NCBI RefSeq assembly: GCF_014385105.1
Contig: NZ_JACRTE010000002.1
Coordinates: 204,699 to 268,698 of the forward strand
Source of the DNA: Qingrenia yutianensis
GTDB taxonomy: Bacteria; Bacillota; Clostridia; UMGS1810
Length of the DNA stretch: 64,000 nt
Direction: 5' to 3'
The first letter of the stretch is position 1; every line of letters starts with the position of its first letter. The translations under genes were made by a program, and so were the position numbers. Below the pieces are notes generated by a model. That model did no database searches and was not told where the DNA came from. It saw only the letters and a program-made list of their open reading frames with translations. This document shows positions 1 to 7,948 of this stretch, piece after piece.

Positions 1-33
1 TTCCAGTATTAAAAATAATTTTATGGGGAAGGC

Positions 34-660
34 TTATTTAGAATACAACTCAACGATTAAGTGTTCCTGAACGTCTAAGTCGATATCTTCCCTGTCGCAA
101 AGGTTAACAACTTTTGCCTGCAATGTATTTCTGTCCAAATCGAGCCATTTCGGAATAACTTTACCGTCGGTCTGTTCCAAAATTGCTTTCATTTTGGGAA
201 GGCTTCTGCTGTTTTCTTTAATTGTGATAACAGCGCCCGGTTTTACGAGGTAAGACGGAATATTAACCTTATGACCGTCAACCGTGAAATGACCGTGTCT
301 TACAAGCTGTCTTGCTTCGGGTCTTGAAAGAGCGAAGCCAAGTCTGTAAACAACGTTGTCCAAACGGCTTTCGAGTATCTGCAAAAGGTTTTCACCGGTG
401 ATACCTTTTTTATTGCTTGCCATATCGAAATATTTTTCAAACTGCGATTCCAAAACGCCGTAATATCTCTTTGCTTTCTGTTTTTCTCTCAACTGAATAC
501 CGTACTCGGAAAGTTTCTTTCTGCCCTGACCGTGCTGACCGGGAGCATACTGTCTTTTTCCTACGGAACATTTATCACTGTAGCATCTTGCGCCTTTTAA
601 GAAGAGCTTCTGACCCTCGCGGCGGCAAAGACGGCACACAGCATCTGTATATCTAGCCAT
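34..660 (-). CDS. rpsD: 30S ribosomal protein S4
   Basis: Primary rRNA-binding protein that starts assembly of the small-subunit body; in many bacteria it also represses its own operon. The 208-residue product has the S4 N-terminal domain with the clustered cysteines CRLCRREG and CYSDKC, and an S4 RNA-binding domain around residues 95-160 (SRLDNVVYRLGFA, RQLVRHGHF). Length is normal for the family. It lies 17 bases downstream of rpsK, and rpoA and rplQ would be expected beyond the left edge. The four cysteines (C9, C12, C26, C31) look like a zinc-binding form of S4. Confidence 0.97.
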   Translation of the reverse strand: MARYTDAVCRLCRREGQKLFLKGARCYSDKCSVGKRQYAPGQHGQGRKKLSEYGIQLREKQKAKRYYGVLESQFEKYFDMASNKKGITGENLLQILESRLDNVVYRLGFALSRPEARQLVRHGHFTVDGHKVNIPSYLVKPGAVITIKENSRSLPKMKAILEQTDGKVIPKWLDLDRNTLQAKVVNLCDREDIDLDVQEHLIVELYSK

Positions 661-677
661 TTATTGCACCTCCTATA

Positions 678-1067
678 TCAAACTCTTCTTCTCTTGGGCG
701 GTCTGCAGCCGTTGTGCGGAATGGGGGTTACGTCTTTAATCATACTAACCTCCAAGCCGGCAGTCTGGAGCGCTCTGATAGCAGCTTCACGTCCTGCGCC
801 GGGACCTTTAACGTAAACTTCAACAGATTTCAAACCGTGCTCCATAGCAGCCTTTGCCGCTGTTTCAGCAGCCATCTGCGATGCGAACGGTGTGCTTTTT
901 CTTGAGCCTCTGAAGCCCAATCCGCCTGAACTTGCCCACGAAAGAGCATTGCCTGCGGTATCTGTGATAGTAACAATCGTGTTATTGAAAGAGGAACGGA
1001 TATGTGCAGCTCCTTTTTCAACGTTTTTCTTTTCACGTCTTTTACGTGTTCTTTTAACTTGAGCCAT
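678..1067 (-). CDS. rpsK: 30S ribosomal protein S11
   Basis: Small-subunit platform protein that contacts the Shine-Dalgarno helix. The 129-residue product has a basic N-terminus and the family core: the N-terminal part with NTIVTITD, the glycine-rich segment around residues 45-55 and the C-terminal PIPHNGCRPPKRRRV. It sits between rpsM and rpsD with short spacers, as in other Firmicutes alpha operons. Nothing unusual was seen. Confidence 0.97.
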   Translation of the reverse strand: MAQVKRTRKRREKKNVEKGAAHIRSSFNNTIVTITDTAGNALSWASSGGLGFRGSRKSTPFASQMAAETAAKAAMEHGLKSVEVYVKGPGAGREAAIRALQTAGLEVSMIKDVTPIPHNGCRPPKRRRV

Positions 1068-1085
1068 TTTAATACCCCTCCCTTT

Positions 1086-1454
1086 CTATTTCTTTTTGTT
1101 AGCCATTGTTTTTCTCGGGCCTTTTCTTGTTCTTGCATTAGTTTTAGATCTCTGACCTCTTACAGGAAGACCTCTTCTGTGACGGAGTCCTCTGTAACAG
1201 CCGATCTCAATAAGTCTTTTTATATCAAGCGCTGTTTGACGTCTTAAGTCACCTTCAACGTGATAATCCTTATCAATCGCAGCTCTTAATTTAGAAATCT
1301 CGTCCTCTGTTAAGTCTTTAACACGAGTATCGGGATTTATACCTGTTTCACTTAAAATTTTGTTTGAAGATTTTCTGCCGATACCGAAAATATAGGTAAG
1401 GCCAATCTCAACTCTTTTCTCGTTAGGCAAATCTACGCCAGCTATTCGAGCCAT
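1086..1454 (-). CDS. rpsM: 30S ribosomal protein S13
   Basis: Small-subunit head protein forming inter-subunit bridges and contacting P-site tRNA. The 122-residue product begins MARIAGVDLPNEKRVEIGLT, has the helix-hairpin-helix-like segment IFGIGRKSSNKIL, the motif CYRGLRHRRGLPVRGQ and a basic tail ending KKK. The ATG is preceded by a strong Shine-Dalgarno (AAGGAGGTG on the minus strand). A 114-base spacer containing a hairpin separates it from rpmJ, wider than most spacers in this cluster. Confidence 0.97.
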   Translation of the reverse strand: MARIAGVDLPNEKRVEIGLTYIFGIGRKSSNKILSETGINPDTRVKDLTEDEISKLRAAIDKDYHVEGDLRRQTALDIKRLIEIGCYRGLRHRRGLPVRGQRSKTNARTRKGPRKTMANKKK

Positions 1455-1511
1455 TCTTACACCTCCTTAAAAATTTAACAAAGCTTATAATTTTAAATTT
1501 ATATAAAACCT

Positions 1512-1552
1512 TAAAAGGGGTTACGAAAAATCCGTACAGCCGCCCCCTTTTA
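1512..1552 (-). other. Intercistronic hairpin between rpmJ and rpsM
   Basis: The rpmJ-rpsM spacer contains a 9-bp inverted repeat (TAAAAGGGG at 1512-1520 with CCCCTTTTA at 1544-1552). A smaller stem is nested inside (GTACG with CGTAA around a T-rich loop). On the minus-strand transcript no U-run follows the right arm directly, so it is not a classical terminator. It could be a processing site or a translational control element for the S13-S11-S4 genes; the function is inferred. Confidence 0.45.
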
Positions 1553-1568
1553 GGCTAAAGGCTTGTCA

Positions 1569-1682
1569 TCAACCCTGTTTCTGTTTGTGCTTGGGGTTCT
1601 GGCAAATAACCATAACGTTGCCTTTTCTTTTAATAATTTTGCATTTTTCGCAAATAGGTTTTACCGAAGGTCTGACTTTCAT
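1569..1682 (-). CDS. rpmJ: 50S ribosomal protein L36
   Basis: Small zinc-ribbon protein of the large subunit. The minus strand reads as 37 residues beginning MKVRPSVKPICEKCK and ending KHKQKQG. The zinc ligands are C11, C14, C27 and H32 (CEKC and CQNPKH), so this is the zinc-containing form. A GGAGGAG Shine-Dalgarno precedes the ATG at 1680-1682. Position between infA and rpsM is the conserved one. Confidence 0.95.
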   Translation of the reverse strand: MKVRPSVKPICEKCKIIKRKGNVMVICQNPKHKQKQG

Positions 1683-1788
1683 AATTTCTCCTCCTGTTCT
1701 TTAAAAAATCTCGAAAAATTCTACACTTAAAGGTTTTTCTTATGCGCAAAAAACTGCATTTTCGTCTTGAATGTGCATTTTTCCGGCA

Positions 1789-2007
1789 TTATTTTGCGCG
1801 CCAAGTAATTCTTCCTCTTGTAAGGTCATAAGGCGACATTTCAACAGTAACCTTATCGCCCGGCAGAATTCTGATGAAATTCATTCGAAGCTTACCCGAA
1901 ATATGAGCAAGTATTCTGTGACCGTTTTCAAATTCAACCTGAAACATTGCATTGGGCAGTGCCTCAATGACTGTACCTTCAAGCTCCAATACATCTTCTT
2001 TTGCCAT
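1789..2007 (-). CDS. infA: Translation initiation factor IF-1
   Basis: IF-1 binds the ribosomal A site during initiation and assists IF-2 and IF-3. The 72-residue product has the single S1/OB-fold signature: start MAKEDVLELEGTV, core ENGHRILAHISGKLRMNFIRILPGDKV and end YDLTRGRITWR. This is the canonical length. It lies between the KOW-domain gene and rpmJ, preceded by an AAGGAGG Shine-Dalgarno. Confidence 0.97.
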   Translation of the reverse strand: MAKEDVLELEGTVIEALPNAMFQVEFENGHRILAHISGKLRMNFIRILPGDKVTVEMSPYDLTRGRITWRAK

Positions 2008-2036
2008 AATAAAAACCTCCTTTTACAACATTTTCG

Positions 2037-2309
2037 TCATTCATTTTCACCCAAAAACGCTTTGATAGCGTGTCTTACTTCTTTGTTTGTAACCTTTCCG
2101 GCCGTTTCAAGCTTTTCAGCTATAAACTTATCGGATTTCAAAGCAAGCTTTATATGCTTTAAGCTTTTCTTTTTGGGTGCGCCCACCTTTCTGCCCTTGC
2201 CGTCCGCGATGTACGCGAAACCGTCTTTAACGGACAAAATGATGAAACATTTTCCCGAATCTCTGCCGGCAACTGCATATACAAACCCGCCGGGTTGAGC
2301 GTCCAACAC
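2037..2309 (-). CDS. KOW domain RNA-binding protein (L14e-like)
   Basis: A 90-residue basic protein that resembles the KOW/L14e-like proteins encoded between map and infA in many Clostridia and Bacilli. The visible KOW-like part is residues 5-35 (GGFVYAVAGRDSGKCFII), followed by a lysine-rich centre (KGRKVGAPKKKSLKHIKL). It probably binds RNA or the ribosome, but the exact role is not established. The coordinates use the ORF beginning MLDAQPGG, and the true start could be slightly downstream. Confidence 0.8.
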   Translation of the reverse strand: MLDAQPGGFVYAVAGRDSGKCFIILSVKDGFAYIADGKGRKVGAPKKKSLKHIKLALKSDKFIAEKLETAGKVTNKEVRHAIKAFLGENE

Positions 2310-2352
2310 ATATCACCTCTACTTAATTATACAACACGTTAACAAAATCCGC

Positions 2353-3102
2353 TTACAGTGCGGTTAAAATAATCGGCTCGCCGTCGGTTATCACAATGGT
2401 GTTTTCGTAATGCGCCGCATACGATTTATCCTGTGTAACAACCGTCCAGCCGTCGGACAAAACTCTTGTCGCCGCGCCGCCCATATTAACCATAGGTTCA
2501 ATGGCAAGCGTCATATTACGCATAAGTCTGTTTCCGTGACCGAACTTTCCGTAATTCGGAATTTCGGGGTCTTCGTGAAGATTTCTGCCGACGCCGTGAC
2601 CGCAGTAATTTTTAACTATACTGTATCCCGCGCTTTCAACATAATCCTGAATTGCAGCCGATATGCTAAAGAGCCTTTCGCCCTGTTTTGCATAACGTAT
2701 TCCTTCAAAAAAGCTTTTTTCGGTGACGTCGATTAGTCTTGCGGCTTCATCACTGATATTTCCGACAGCATACGTTCTTGCCGCGTCCGAGTGATACCCG
2801 TCTTTTATAACCCCGACGTCGATACTTATAATATCGCCGTCTTTAAGGATTTTTGAATGACTGGGTATGCCGTGAATAACCACGTCGTTAATTGAGGAAC
2901 ATATACTGGCGGGAAAACCGTTATAGTTTAAAAATGACGGTTTTGCCTCGGAGCGTAGTATATATTCTTTCGCGATTTTATCAAGCTCGGCGGTAGACAC
3001 GCCCGGCTTAATGTGCGGCTTTAACACCTCGAAGATGTTTGCCGTAATTCTGCCGGAGCGGCGCATCTTTGCCACCTCGCCTGCTGACTTAATATAAATC
3101 AT
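2353..3102 (-). CDS. map: Methionine aminopeptidase (type I)
   Basis: Removes N-terminal methionine from nascent proteins. The 249-residue product shows the pita-bread metallopeptidase metal ligands: D of SIDVGV, D of YHSDAARTY, H of GHGVGRNLHE, E of AIEPMV and E of HYENTIV. The chosen ATG is at 3100-3102 (MIYIKSAGEV), two bases after the adk stop and with a GGAGA Shine-Dalgarno inside adk; upstream in-frame codons are adk sequence in another frame. The gene is intact. Its first 29 codons are repeated at 4724-4810, where they are fused to a secY fragment. Confidence 0.96.
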   Translation of the reverse strand: MIYIKSAGEVAKMRRSGRITANIFEVLKPHIKPGVSTAELDKIAKEYILRSEAKPSFLNYNGFPASICSSINDVVIHGIPSHSKILKDGDIISIDVGVIKDGYHSDAARTYAVGNISDEAARLIDVTEKSFFEGIRYAKQGERLFSISAAIQDYVESAGYSIVKNYCGHGVGRNLHEDPEIPNYGKFGHGNRLMRNMTLAIEPMVNMGGAATRVLSDGWTVVTQDKSYAAHYENTIVITDGEPIILTAL

Positions 3103-3104
3103 TT

Positions 3105-3737
3105 TCAATTCTCCAATACTGCTACAATGCTCTTGGTGGTAGCCTCGATTCCATTGCTGCCGCATACCTTGTGAAGAATTTTCTTGCCCTCGTAATAATC
3201 TTTCAAAGCCTCGGTCTGCTCGTGGTAGACATCAAGTCTTTTCTTGATTGTTTCGGGTTCGTCATCGGGACGGATTGTAAGAGGCGCACCGCATTTTTCA
3301 CAGTCATCGCCTTTTGCCGACGGCTTGCTGTCAACGTGATATGTTGACCTGCAGCCCGAGCACTCACGTCTGCCCGAAAGTCTTTTGATAATATCGTCGT
3401 CGTCCACTTCGATAGAAATAACCTTGTCTATCGAAATGCCCATATCATAAAGTGCGTCCGCCTGCGCAACAGTTCGCGGAAAACCGTCCAGAATGAAACC
3501 GTTTTCGCAATCCTTTTCGGCAAGACGTTTTTTTATGATTTCGATTACTATATCGTCTGACACAAGATTACCGCTCTCAATGATAGCTTTAACCTTATTT
3601 CCGAGCTCGGAGCCGCTTTTTATAGCTTCTCTTATAATCGCGCCCGTCGAAATTGTGGGTATGCCGTATTTCTTATTGAGAATTTCAGCCTGCGTTCCTT
3701 TGCCCGCACCGGGGGCACCAAGCATAATAATTTTCAT
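3105..3737 (-). CDS. adk: Adenylate kinase, copy 1 (distal)
   Basis: Interconverts ATP + AMP and 2 ADP. The 210-residue product has the P-loop GAPGAGKG at residues 7-14, the AMP-binding DGFPRT motif, and a LID domain with the zinc ligands C-x2-C and C-x2-C (ECSGC, CEKCG) typical of Gram-positive enzymes. The start is ATG 3735-3737, preceded by AGGAGA; the in-frame start 30 bases upstream lacks such a site. Its protein is identical to the copy at 4813-5445 because both lie in the 1,708-bp tandem duplication. Confidence 0.96.
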   Translation of the reverse strand: MKIIMLGAPGAGKGTQAEILNKKYGIPTISTGAIIREAIKSGSELGNKVKAIIESGNLVSDDIVIEIIKKRLAEKDCENGFILDGFPRTVAQADALYDMGISIDKVISIEVDDDDIIKRLSGRRECSGCRSTYHVDSKPSAKGDDCEKCGAPLTIRPDDEPETIKKRLDVYHEQTEALKDYYEGKKILHKVCGSNGIEATTKSIVAVLEN

Positions 3738-3763
3738 AAATATCTCCTGACAAATCAATTTTA

Positions 3764-4810
3764 TCAATCCAAGAAACCTTTATAATGACGCATAAGCATT
3801 TGAGATTCAATCTGCTTAACCGTTTCAAGCGCAACGCCGACCAAGATGAGGAGCGACGAACCGCCGAGTGTAAGGTGGAATGCGGTGTATTTTACGACAA
3901 TCTGCGGCAATACCGCGATAAGTCCCAAGAACACTGCACCTGCCAAGGTGATTTTAACCAAAACTCTGTTAATAAAATCGCTTGTAGGTTTGCCCGGTCT
4001 GATACCGGGAATAAATCCGCCGTTCTTCTTCATATTGTTTGCAACTTCAATCGGATTGAACTGAATTGCAGTGTAAAAATATGTGAAGAAGATAATAAGC
4101 ACAAAGTACAATACAATGTACCACCACGATGTGGTGTTAAAAATCTGAATGTTTTTGCCCATAAACTGTGCAATCGTCTGCGGGAAAGACAAAATCGACA
4201 TCGCAAAGATAATCGGGATAACGCCTGCCATAGCAACTTTAATCGGAATATGTGTGCTCTGACCGCCGTACATTTTACGTCCTACCATTCTCTTTGCATA
4301 CTGTACGGGAATTCTTCTTTCAGCATCGTTGATGAATACAACGAGCAAAATCGAAGCCGCCGATACAATTACAATCGCAGCGAGCGAGATAATTCCCTGT
4401 GCACCCTGAACTGCCTTGAAGTTGTTAACAAGGCCGATAACAGAGCTCGGAACTCTCGATACGATACCTGCGAAGATGATAATCGAAATACCGTTTCCTA
4501 CGCCGTACTCGGTGATTTGCTCTCCAAGCCACATAAGAAATGCCGTACCTGCCGTAAACGAGAAGGTAACCAAGATGAACGGTACAACACCGCTGTTGGT
4601 TAAACCGCTGCGGAGTGCAAAATACAAACCGGTTGCCTGGATAAACGCCAAAATAACCGTGCCGTATCTTGTCCAGGAAGCAAGTCTTTTTCTTCCTTCT
4701 TCGCCCTCTTTGGCAAGACGTTCCGGCTTTAACACCTCGAAGATGTTTGCCGTAATTCTGCCGGAGCGGCGCATCTTTGCCACCTCGCCTGCTGACTTAA
4801 TATAAATCAT
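3764..4810 (-). CDS. Chimeric Map N-terminus / SecY C-terminal fragment
   Basis: An open frame of 348 codons created at the junction of the 1,708-bp duplication. Codons 1-29 are the start of map (MIYIKSAG to EVLKP) and the rest is SecY from E97 to the end. The fusion is in frame, with the normal map start and Shine-Dalgarno. It lacks SecY transmembrane helices 1 and 2 including the plug region, and lacks all metal ligands of Map, so neither activity is expected. If the duplication is real it is a transcribed partial gene of unknown effect, possibly harmful to the translocon. If the assembly is wrong it does not exist. Confidence 0.6.
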   Translation of the reverse strand: MIYIKSAGEVAKMRRSGRITANIFEVLKPERLAKEGEEGRKRLASWTRYGTVILAFIQATGLYFALRSGLTNSGVVPFILVTFSFTAGTAFLMWLGEQITEYGVGNGISIIIFAGIVSRVPSSVIGLVNNFKAVQGAQGIISLAAIVIVSAASILLVVFINDAERRIPVQYAKRMVGRKMYGGQSTHIPIKVAMAGVIPIIFAMSILSFPQTIAQFMGKNIQIFNTTSWWYIVLYFVLIIFFTYFYTAIQFNPIEVANNMKKNGGFIPGIRPGKPTSDFINRVLVKITLAGAVFLGLIAVLPQIVVKYTAFHLTLGGSSLLILVGVALETVKQIESQMLMRHYKGFLD

Positions 4811-4812
4811 TT

Positions 4813-5445
4813 TCAATTCTCCAATACTGCTACAATGCTCTTGGTGGTAGCCTCGATTCCATTGCTGCCGCATACCTTGTGAAGAATTTTCTTGCCCTCG
4901 TAATAATCTTTCAAAGCCTCGGTCTGCTCGTGGTAGACATCAAGTCTTTTCTTGATTGTTTCGGGTTCGTCATCGGGACGGATTGTAAGAGGCGCACCGC
5001 ATTTTTCACAGTCATCGCCTTTTGCCGACGGCTTGCTGTCAACGTGATATGTTGACCTGCAGCCCGAGCACTCACGTCTGCCCGAAAGTCTTTTGATAAT
5101 ATCGTCGTCGTCCACTTCGATAGAAATAACCTTGTCTATCGAAATGCCCATATCATAAAGTGCGTCCGCCTGCGCAACAGTTCGCGGAAAACCGTCCAGA
5201 ATGAAACCGTTTTCGCAATCCTTTTCGGCAAGACGTTTTTTTATGATTTCGATTACTATATCGTCTGACACAAGATTACCGCTCTCAATGATAGCTTTAA
5301 CCTTATTTCCGAGCTCGGAGCCGCTTTTTATAGCTTCTCTTATAATCGCGCCCGTCGAAATTGTGGGTATGCCGTATTTCTTATTGAGAATTTCAGCCTG
5401 CGTTCCTTTGCCCGCACCGGGGGCACCAAGCATAATAATTTTCAT
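4813..5445 (-). CDS. adk: Adenylate kinase, copy 2 (next to secY)
   Basis: Second full adk copy, 210 residues, with the same protein sequence as the copy at 3105-3737, offset by exactly 1,708 bases. It has the P-loop GAPGAGKG, DGFPRT and the zinc-binding LID cysteines. This copy follows intact secY by 26 bases, which is the ancestral secY-adk arrangement. The chimeric Map'-SecY' frame follows it instead of map. Confidence 0.95.
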   Translation of the reverse strand: MKIIMLGAPGAGKGTQAEILNKKYGIPTISTGAIIREAIKSGSELGNKVKAIIESGNLVSDDIVIEIIKKRLAEKDCENGFILDGFPRTVAQADALYDMGISIDKVISIEVDDDDIIKRLSGRRECSGCRSTYHVDSKPSAKGDDCEKCGAPLTIRPDDEPETIKKRLDVYHEQTEALKDYYEGKKILHKVCGSNGIEATTKSIVAVLEN

Positions 5446-5471
5446 AAATATCTCCTGACAAATCAATTTTA

Positions 5472-6719
5472 TCAATCCAAGAAACCTTTATAATGACGCA
5501 TAAGCATTTGAGATTCAATCTGCTTAACCGTTTCAAGCGCAACGCCGACCAAGATGAGGAGCGACGAACCGCCGAGTGTAAGGTGGAATGCGGTGTATTT
5601 TACGACAATCTGCGGCAATACCGCGATAAGTCCCAAGAACACTGCACCTGCCAAGGTGATTTTAACCAAAACTCTGTTAATAAAATCGCTTGTAGGTTTG
5701 CCCGGTCTGATACCGGGAATAAATCCGCCGTTCTTCTTCATATTGTTTGCAACTTCAATCGGATTGAACTGAATTGCAGTGTAAAAATATGTGAAGAAGA
5801 TAATAAGCACAAAGTACAATACAATGTACCACCACGATGTGGTGTTAAAAATCTGAATGTTTTTGCCCATAAACTGTGCAATCGTCTGCGGGAAAGACAA
5901 AATCGACATCGCAAAGATAATCGGGATAACGCCTGCCATAGCAACTTTAATCGGAATATGTGTGCTCTGACCGCCGTACATTTTACGTCCTACCATTCTC
6001 TTTGCATACTGTACGGGAATTCTTCTTTCAGCATCGTTGATGAATACAACGAGCAAAATCGAAGCCGCCGATACAATTACAATCGCAGCGAGCGAGATAA
6101 TTCCCTGTGCACCCTGAACTGCCTTGAAGTTGTTAACAAGGCCGATAACAGAGCTCGGAACTCTCGATACGATACCTGCGAAGATGATAATCGAAATACC
6201 GTTTCCTACGCCGTACTCGGTGATTTGCTCTCCAAGCCACATAAGAAATGCCGTACCTGCCGTAAACGAGAAGGTAACCAAGATGAACGGTACAACACCG
6301 CTGTTGGTTAAACCGCTGCGGAGTGCAAAATACAAACCGGTTGCCTGGATAAACGCCAAAATAACCGTGCCGTATCTTGTCCAGGAAGCAAGTCTTTTTC
6401 TTCCTTCTTCGCCCTCTTTGGCAAGACGTTCCAAAGCAGGGATTGCAACTGTCAAAAGCTGAATTATAATCGACGAGTTGATGTACGGGGTAATACTCAT
6501 TGCAAAAATGGTTGCATTACCGAACGCACCGCCCGAGAACAAATCGAGCATACCGAAAAGGTTATTGCCCTCGCCTATCATACTCTGAAGCGCGCCTCTG
6601 TCAAGACCGGGGACCGGAATATAGGAACCGAGTCTGAATACCGCAATCATAAACAGAGTAAACAAAATCTTTTTTCTAAGGTCCGGGATTTTCCAAGCAT
6701 TTCTAATGGTCTGAAACAC
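5472..6719 (-). CDS. secY: Protein translocase subunit SecY
   Basis: Central channel of the Sec translocon in the cytoplasmic membrane. The 415-residue product has ten hydrophobic segments, the N-terminal KIPDLRKKILFTL and RLGSYIPVPG, and the conserved cytoplasmic loop arginines (PVQYAKRMVGRKMYGGQ). Length is normal. It begins two bases after the rplO stop, so translation is probably coupled. This is the only full copy; residues 97-415 are repeated in the chimera at 3764-4810. Confidence 0.97.
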   Translation of the reverse strand: MFQTIRNAWKIPDLRKKILFTLFMIAVFRLGSYIPVPGLDRGALQSMIGEGNNLFGMLDLFSGGAFGNATIFAMSITPYINSSIIIQLLTVAIPALERLAKEGEEGRKRLASWTRYGTVILAFIQATGLYFALRSGLTNSGVVPFILVTFSFTAGTAFLMWLGEQITEYGVGNGISIIIFAGIVSRVPSSVIGLVNNFKAVQGAQGIISLAAIVIVSAASILLVVFINDAERRIPVQYAKRMVGRKMYGGQSTHIPIKVAMAGVIPIIFAMSILSFPQTIAQFMGKNIQIFNTTSWWYIVLYFVLIIFFTYFYTAIQFNPIEVANNMKKNGGFIPGIRPGKPTSDFINRVLVKITLAGAVFLGLIAVLPQIVVKYTAFHLTLGGSSLLILVGVALETVKQIESQMLMRHYKGFLD

Positions 6720-6720
6720 C

Positions 6721-7161
6721 TTACATCACCTCAGCCTTTCCTCCGGCTGCTTCAATCTTCTCCTTAGCAGCTTCTGTAAACTTCGCAGCCTTAACTGTGA
6801 GTTTAACGTTTATTTCACCGTTACCCAACACTTTAACGCCGTCGCAAACCTTTTTAATGATTCCGGCTTCCTTCAAAGCTTGAGCGTCTACAACTGCACC
6901 GGATTCAAATTTATTCAAATCTGAAATTTTTACTTCAACATATTCCTTAGCAAAGATATTTGTAAAGCCGCGTTTCGGCAATCTTCTGTAAATAGGCATC
7001 TGACCGCCTTCAAAGCCGACTCTTACACCGCCGCCGCTTCTGGCATTCTGTCCTTTATGACCTCTGCCCGATGTTTTTCCGCTGCCCGAACCGTGACCTC
7101 TGCCGACTCTCTTTCTGTCCTTAACAGCGCCTTTGCTTGGAGCAAGTTCAAATAATTTCAT
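6721..7161 (-). CDS. rplO: 50S ribosomal protein L15
   Basis: Large-subunit assembly protein. The 146-residue product begins MKLFELAPSKGAVKDRKRVG, continues with a glycine/arginine-rich N-terminal arm (residues ~20-50) and a C-terminal globular domain with ADAQALKEAGII-like residues. The start is ATG 7159-7161, at good distance from AAGGAGGTG; an in-frame GTG nine bases upstream overlaps the Shine-Dalgarno. Sits between rpmD and secY as usual. Confidence 0.96.
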   Translation of the reverse strand: MKLFELAPSKGAVKDRKRVGRGHGSGSGKTSGRGHKGQNARSGGGVRVGFEGGQMPIYRRLPKRGFTNIFAKEYVEVKISDLNKFESGAVVDAQALKEAGIIKKVCDGVKVLGNGEINVKLTVKAAKFTEAAKEKIEAAGGKAEVM

Positions 7162-7181
7162 ACAAGACACCTCCTTTTAGT

Positions 7182-7361
7182 TTATATTTCCTCAACCTTA
7201 ACCAAGTGCTTGATTTTTGTAACCATACCTCTGATTTGAGGACAATCTTCATGTGTTTTTTCATCTCGTATTTTCTTAAGGCCCAAAGCGGCTACGGTTG
7301 CAATCTGGTCTTTTTTGCAGCCGTGGAAGCTTTTAACCAAAGTTACTTTAATCTTTGCCAT
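7182..7361 (-). CDS. rpmD: 50S ribosomal protein L30
   Basis: Small large-subunit protein, 59 residues, beginning MAKIKVTLVKSFHGCKKDQ and containing GLKKIRDEKTHEDCPQIRGM. The start ATG at 7359-7361 is preceded by GGAGG on the minus strand. Canonical length and position between rpsE and rplO. Confidence 0.95.
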   Translation of the reverse strand: MAKIKVTLVKSFHGCKKDQIATVAALGLKKIRDEKTHEDCPQIRGMVTKIKHLVKVEEI

Positions 7362-7402
7362 TTTCATTTCCTCCTGCAATATTTTTTAGCGTACCTGCTA
7401 AA

Positions 7403-7903
7403 TTAACCCAACAATTCTTCAACCGATTTGCCTCTTAATTTAGCCACTTCTTCAGCAACCATCATTTCTTTGAGGCCCTCAATCGTCGCATTAACCATAT
7501 TGCGCGGATTGTTTGAACGCAGAGATTTTGTTCTGATATTCTTAATACCGGCAAGCTCGAGCACTGCTCTTACACCGCCGCCGGCGATAACGCCTGTACC
7601 TAAACCGGCAGGTTTTAAAAGCACTCTGCCCGCACCGAAAACGCCGATTTTCTCGTGCGGAATAGTTGTGTTTACAATCGGTACTGTAATCATATTCTTT
7701 TTAGCATCGTCAATCGCTTTTCTGACTGCATCGGGAATTTCAGCAGCTTTGCCGGTGCCTGCGCCGACATGACCGTTCTCGTCGCCGACAACAACCAAAA
7801 CGCTGAATCTAAAGGTTCTGCCGCCTTTAACAACCTTTGCAACACGATTTATGCTAACAATTTTTTCTTTTAATTCCATAGCGTTTACATCAATGTTTTC
7901 CAT
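7403..7903 (-). CDS. rpsE: 30S ribosomal protein S5
   Basis: Small-subunit protein involved in decoding accuracy and mRNA entry. The 166-residue product has the S5 dsRBD-like N-terminal domain (INRVAKVVKGGRTFRFSVLV, GDENGHVGAGTGKA) and a C-terminal domain (GAGRVLLKPAGLGTGVIAGG, IKNIRTKSL). The chosen start is ATG 7901-7903 after AAGGAGG; an in-frame upstream start lies beyond that Shine-Dalgarno. Confidence 0.96.
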   Translation of the reverse strand: MENIDVNAMELKEKIVSINRVAKVVKGGRTFRFSVLVVVGDENGHVGAGTGKAAEIPDAVRKAIDDAKKNMITVPIVNTTIPHEKIGVFGAGRVLLKPAGLGTGVIAGGGVRAVLELAGIKNIRTKSLRSNNPRNMVNATIEGLKEMMVAEEVAKLRGKSVEELLG

Positions 7904-7948
7904 AAAAGCTGTTAACCTCCTTTTAGAGTAATGTATAAATTTCAAAAA

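Larger units (their letters stand above)
3016..6431. repeat. 1,708-bp direct tandem duplication (map'-adk-secY')
   Basis: Bases 3016-4724 and 4724-6432 read the same at a constant offset of 1,708; I noticed no differences by eye. Matching stops at 3015/4723 on the left (g against c) and after 4724/6432 on the right (g against a), so the outer sites share only a single base. The unit holds the first 29 codons of map, all of adk and secY from codon 97 onward. Both edge genes survive intact once, as expected of a simple tandem duplication. Confidence 0.9.

Noticed and set aside
3103..3165. N-terminal extension of map (MRQQWNRGYHQ...)
   Set aside because: It is the end of adk read in another frame. 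The family start MIYIKSAGEV with a Shine-Dalgarno is at 3102.
3785..4603. 272-codon plus-strand frame opposite secY, repeated at 5493-6311
   Set aside because: Antisense shadow of secY; its appearance twice is due only to the tandem duplication.
3105..5445. Two adk genes as ancient paralogues
   Set aside because: They look identical at nucleotide level, and the flanking gene pieces are repeated too, so this is a tandem copy and not a diverged pair.
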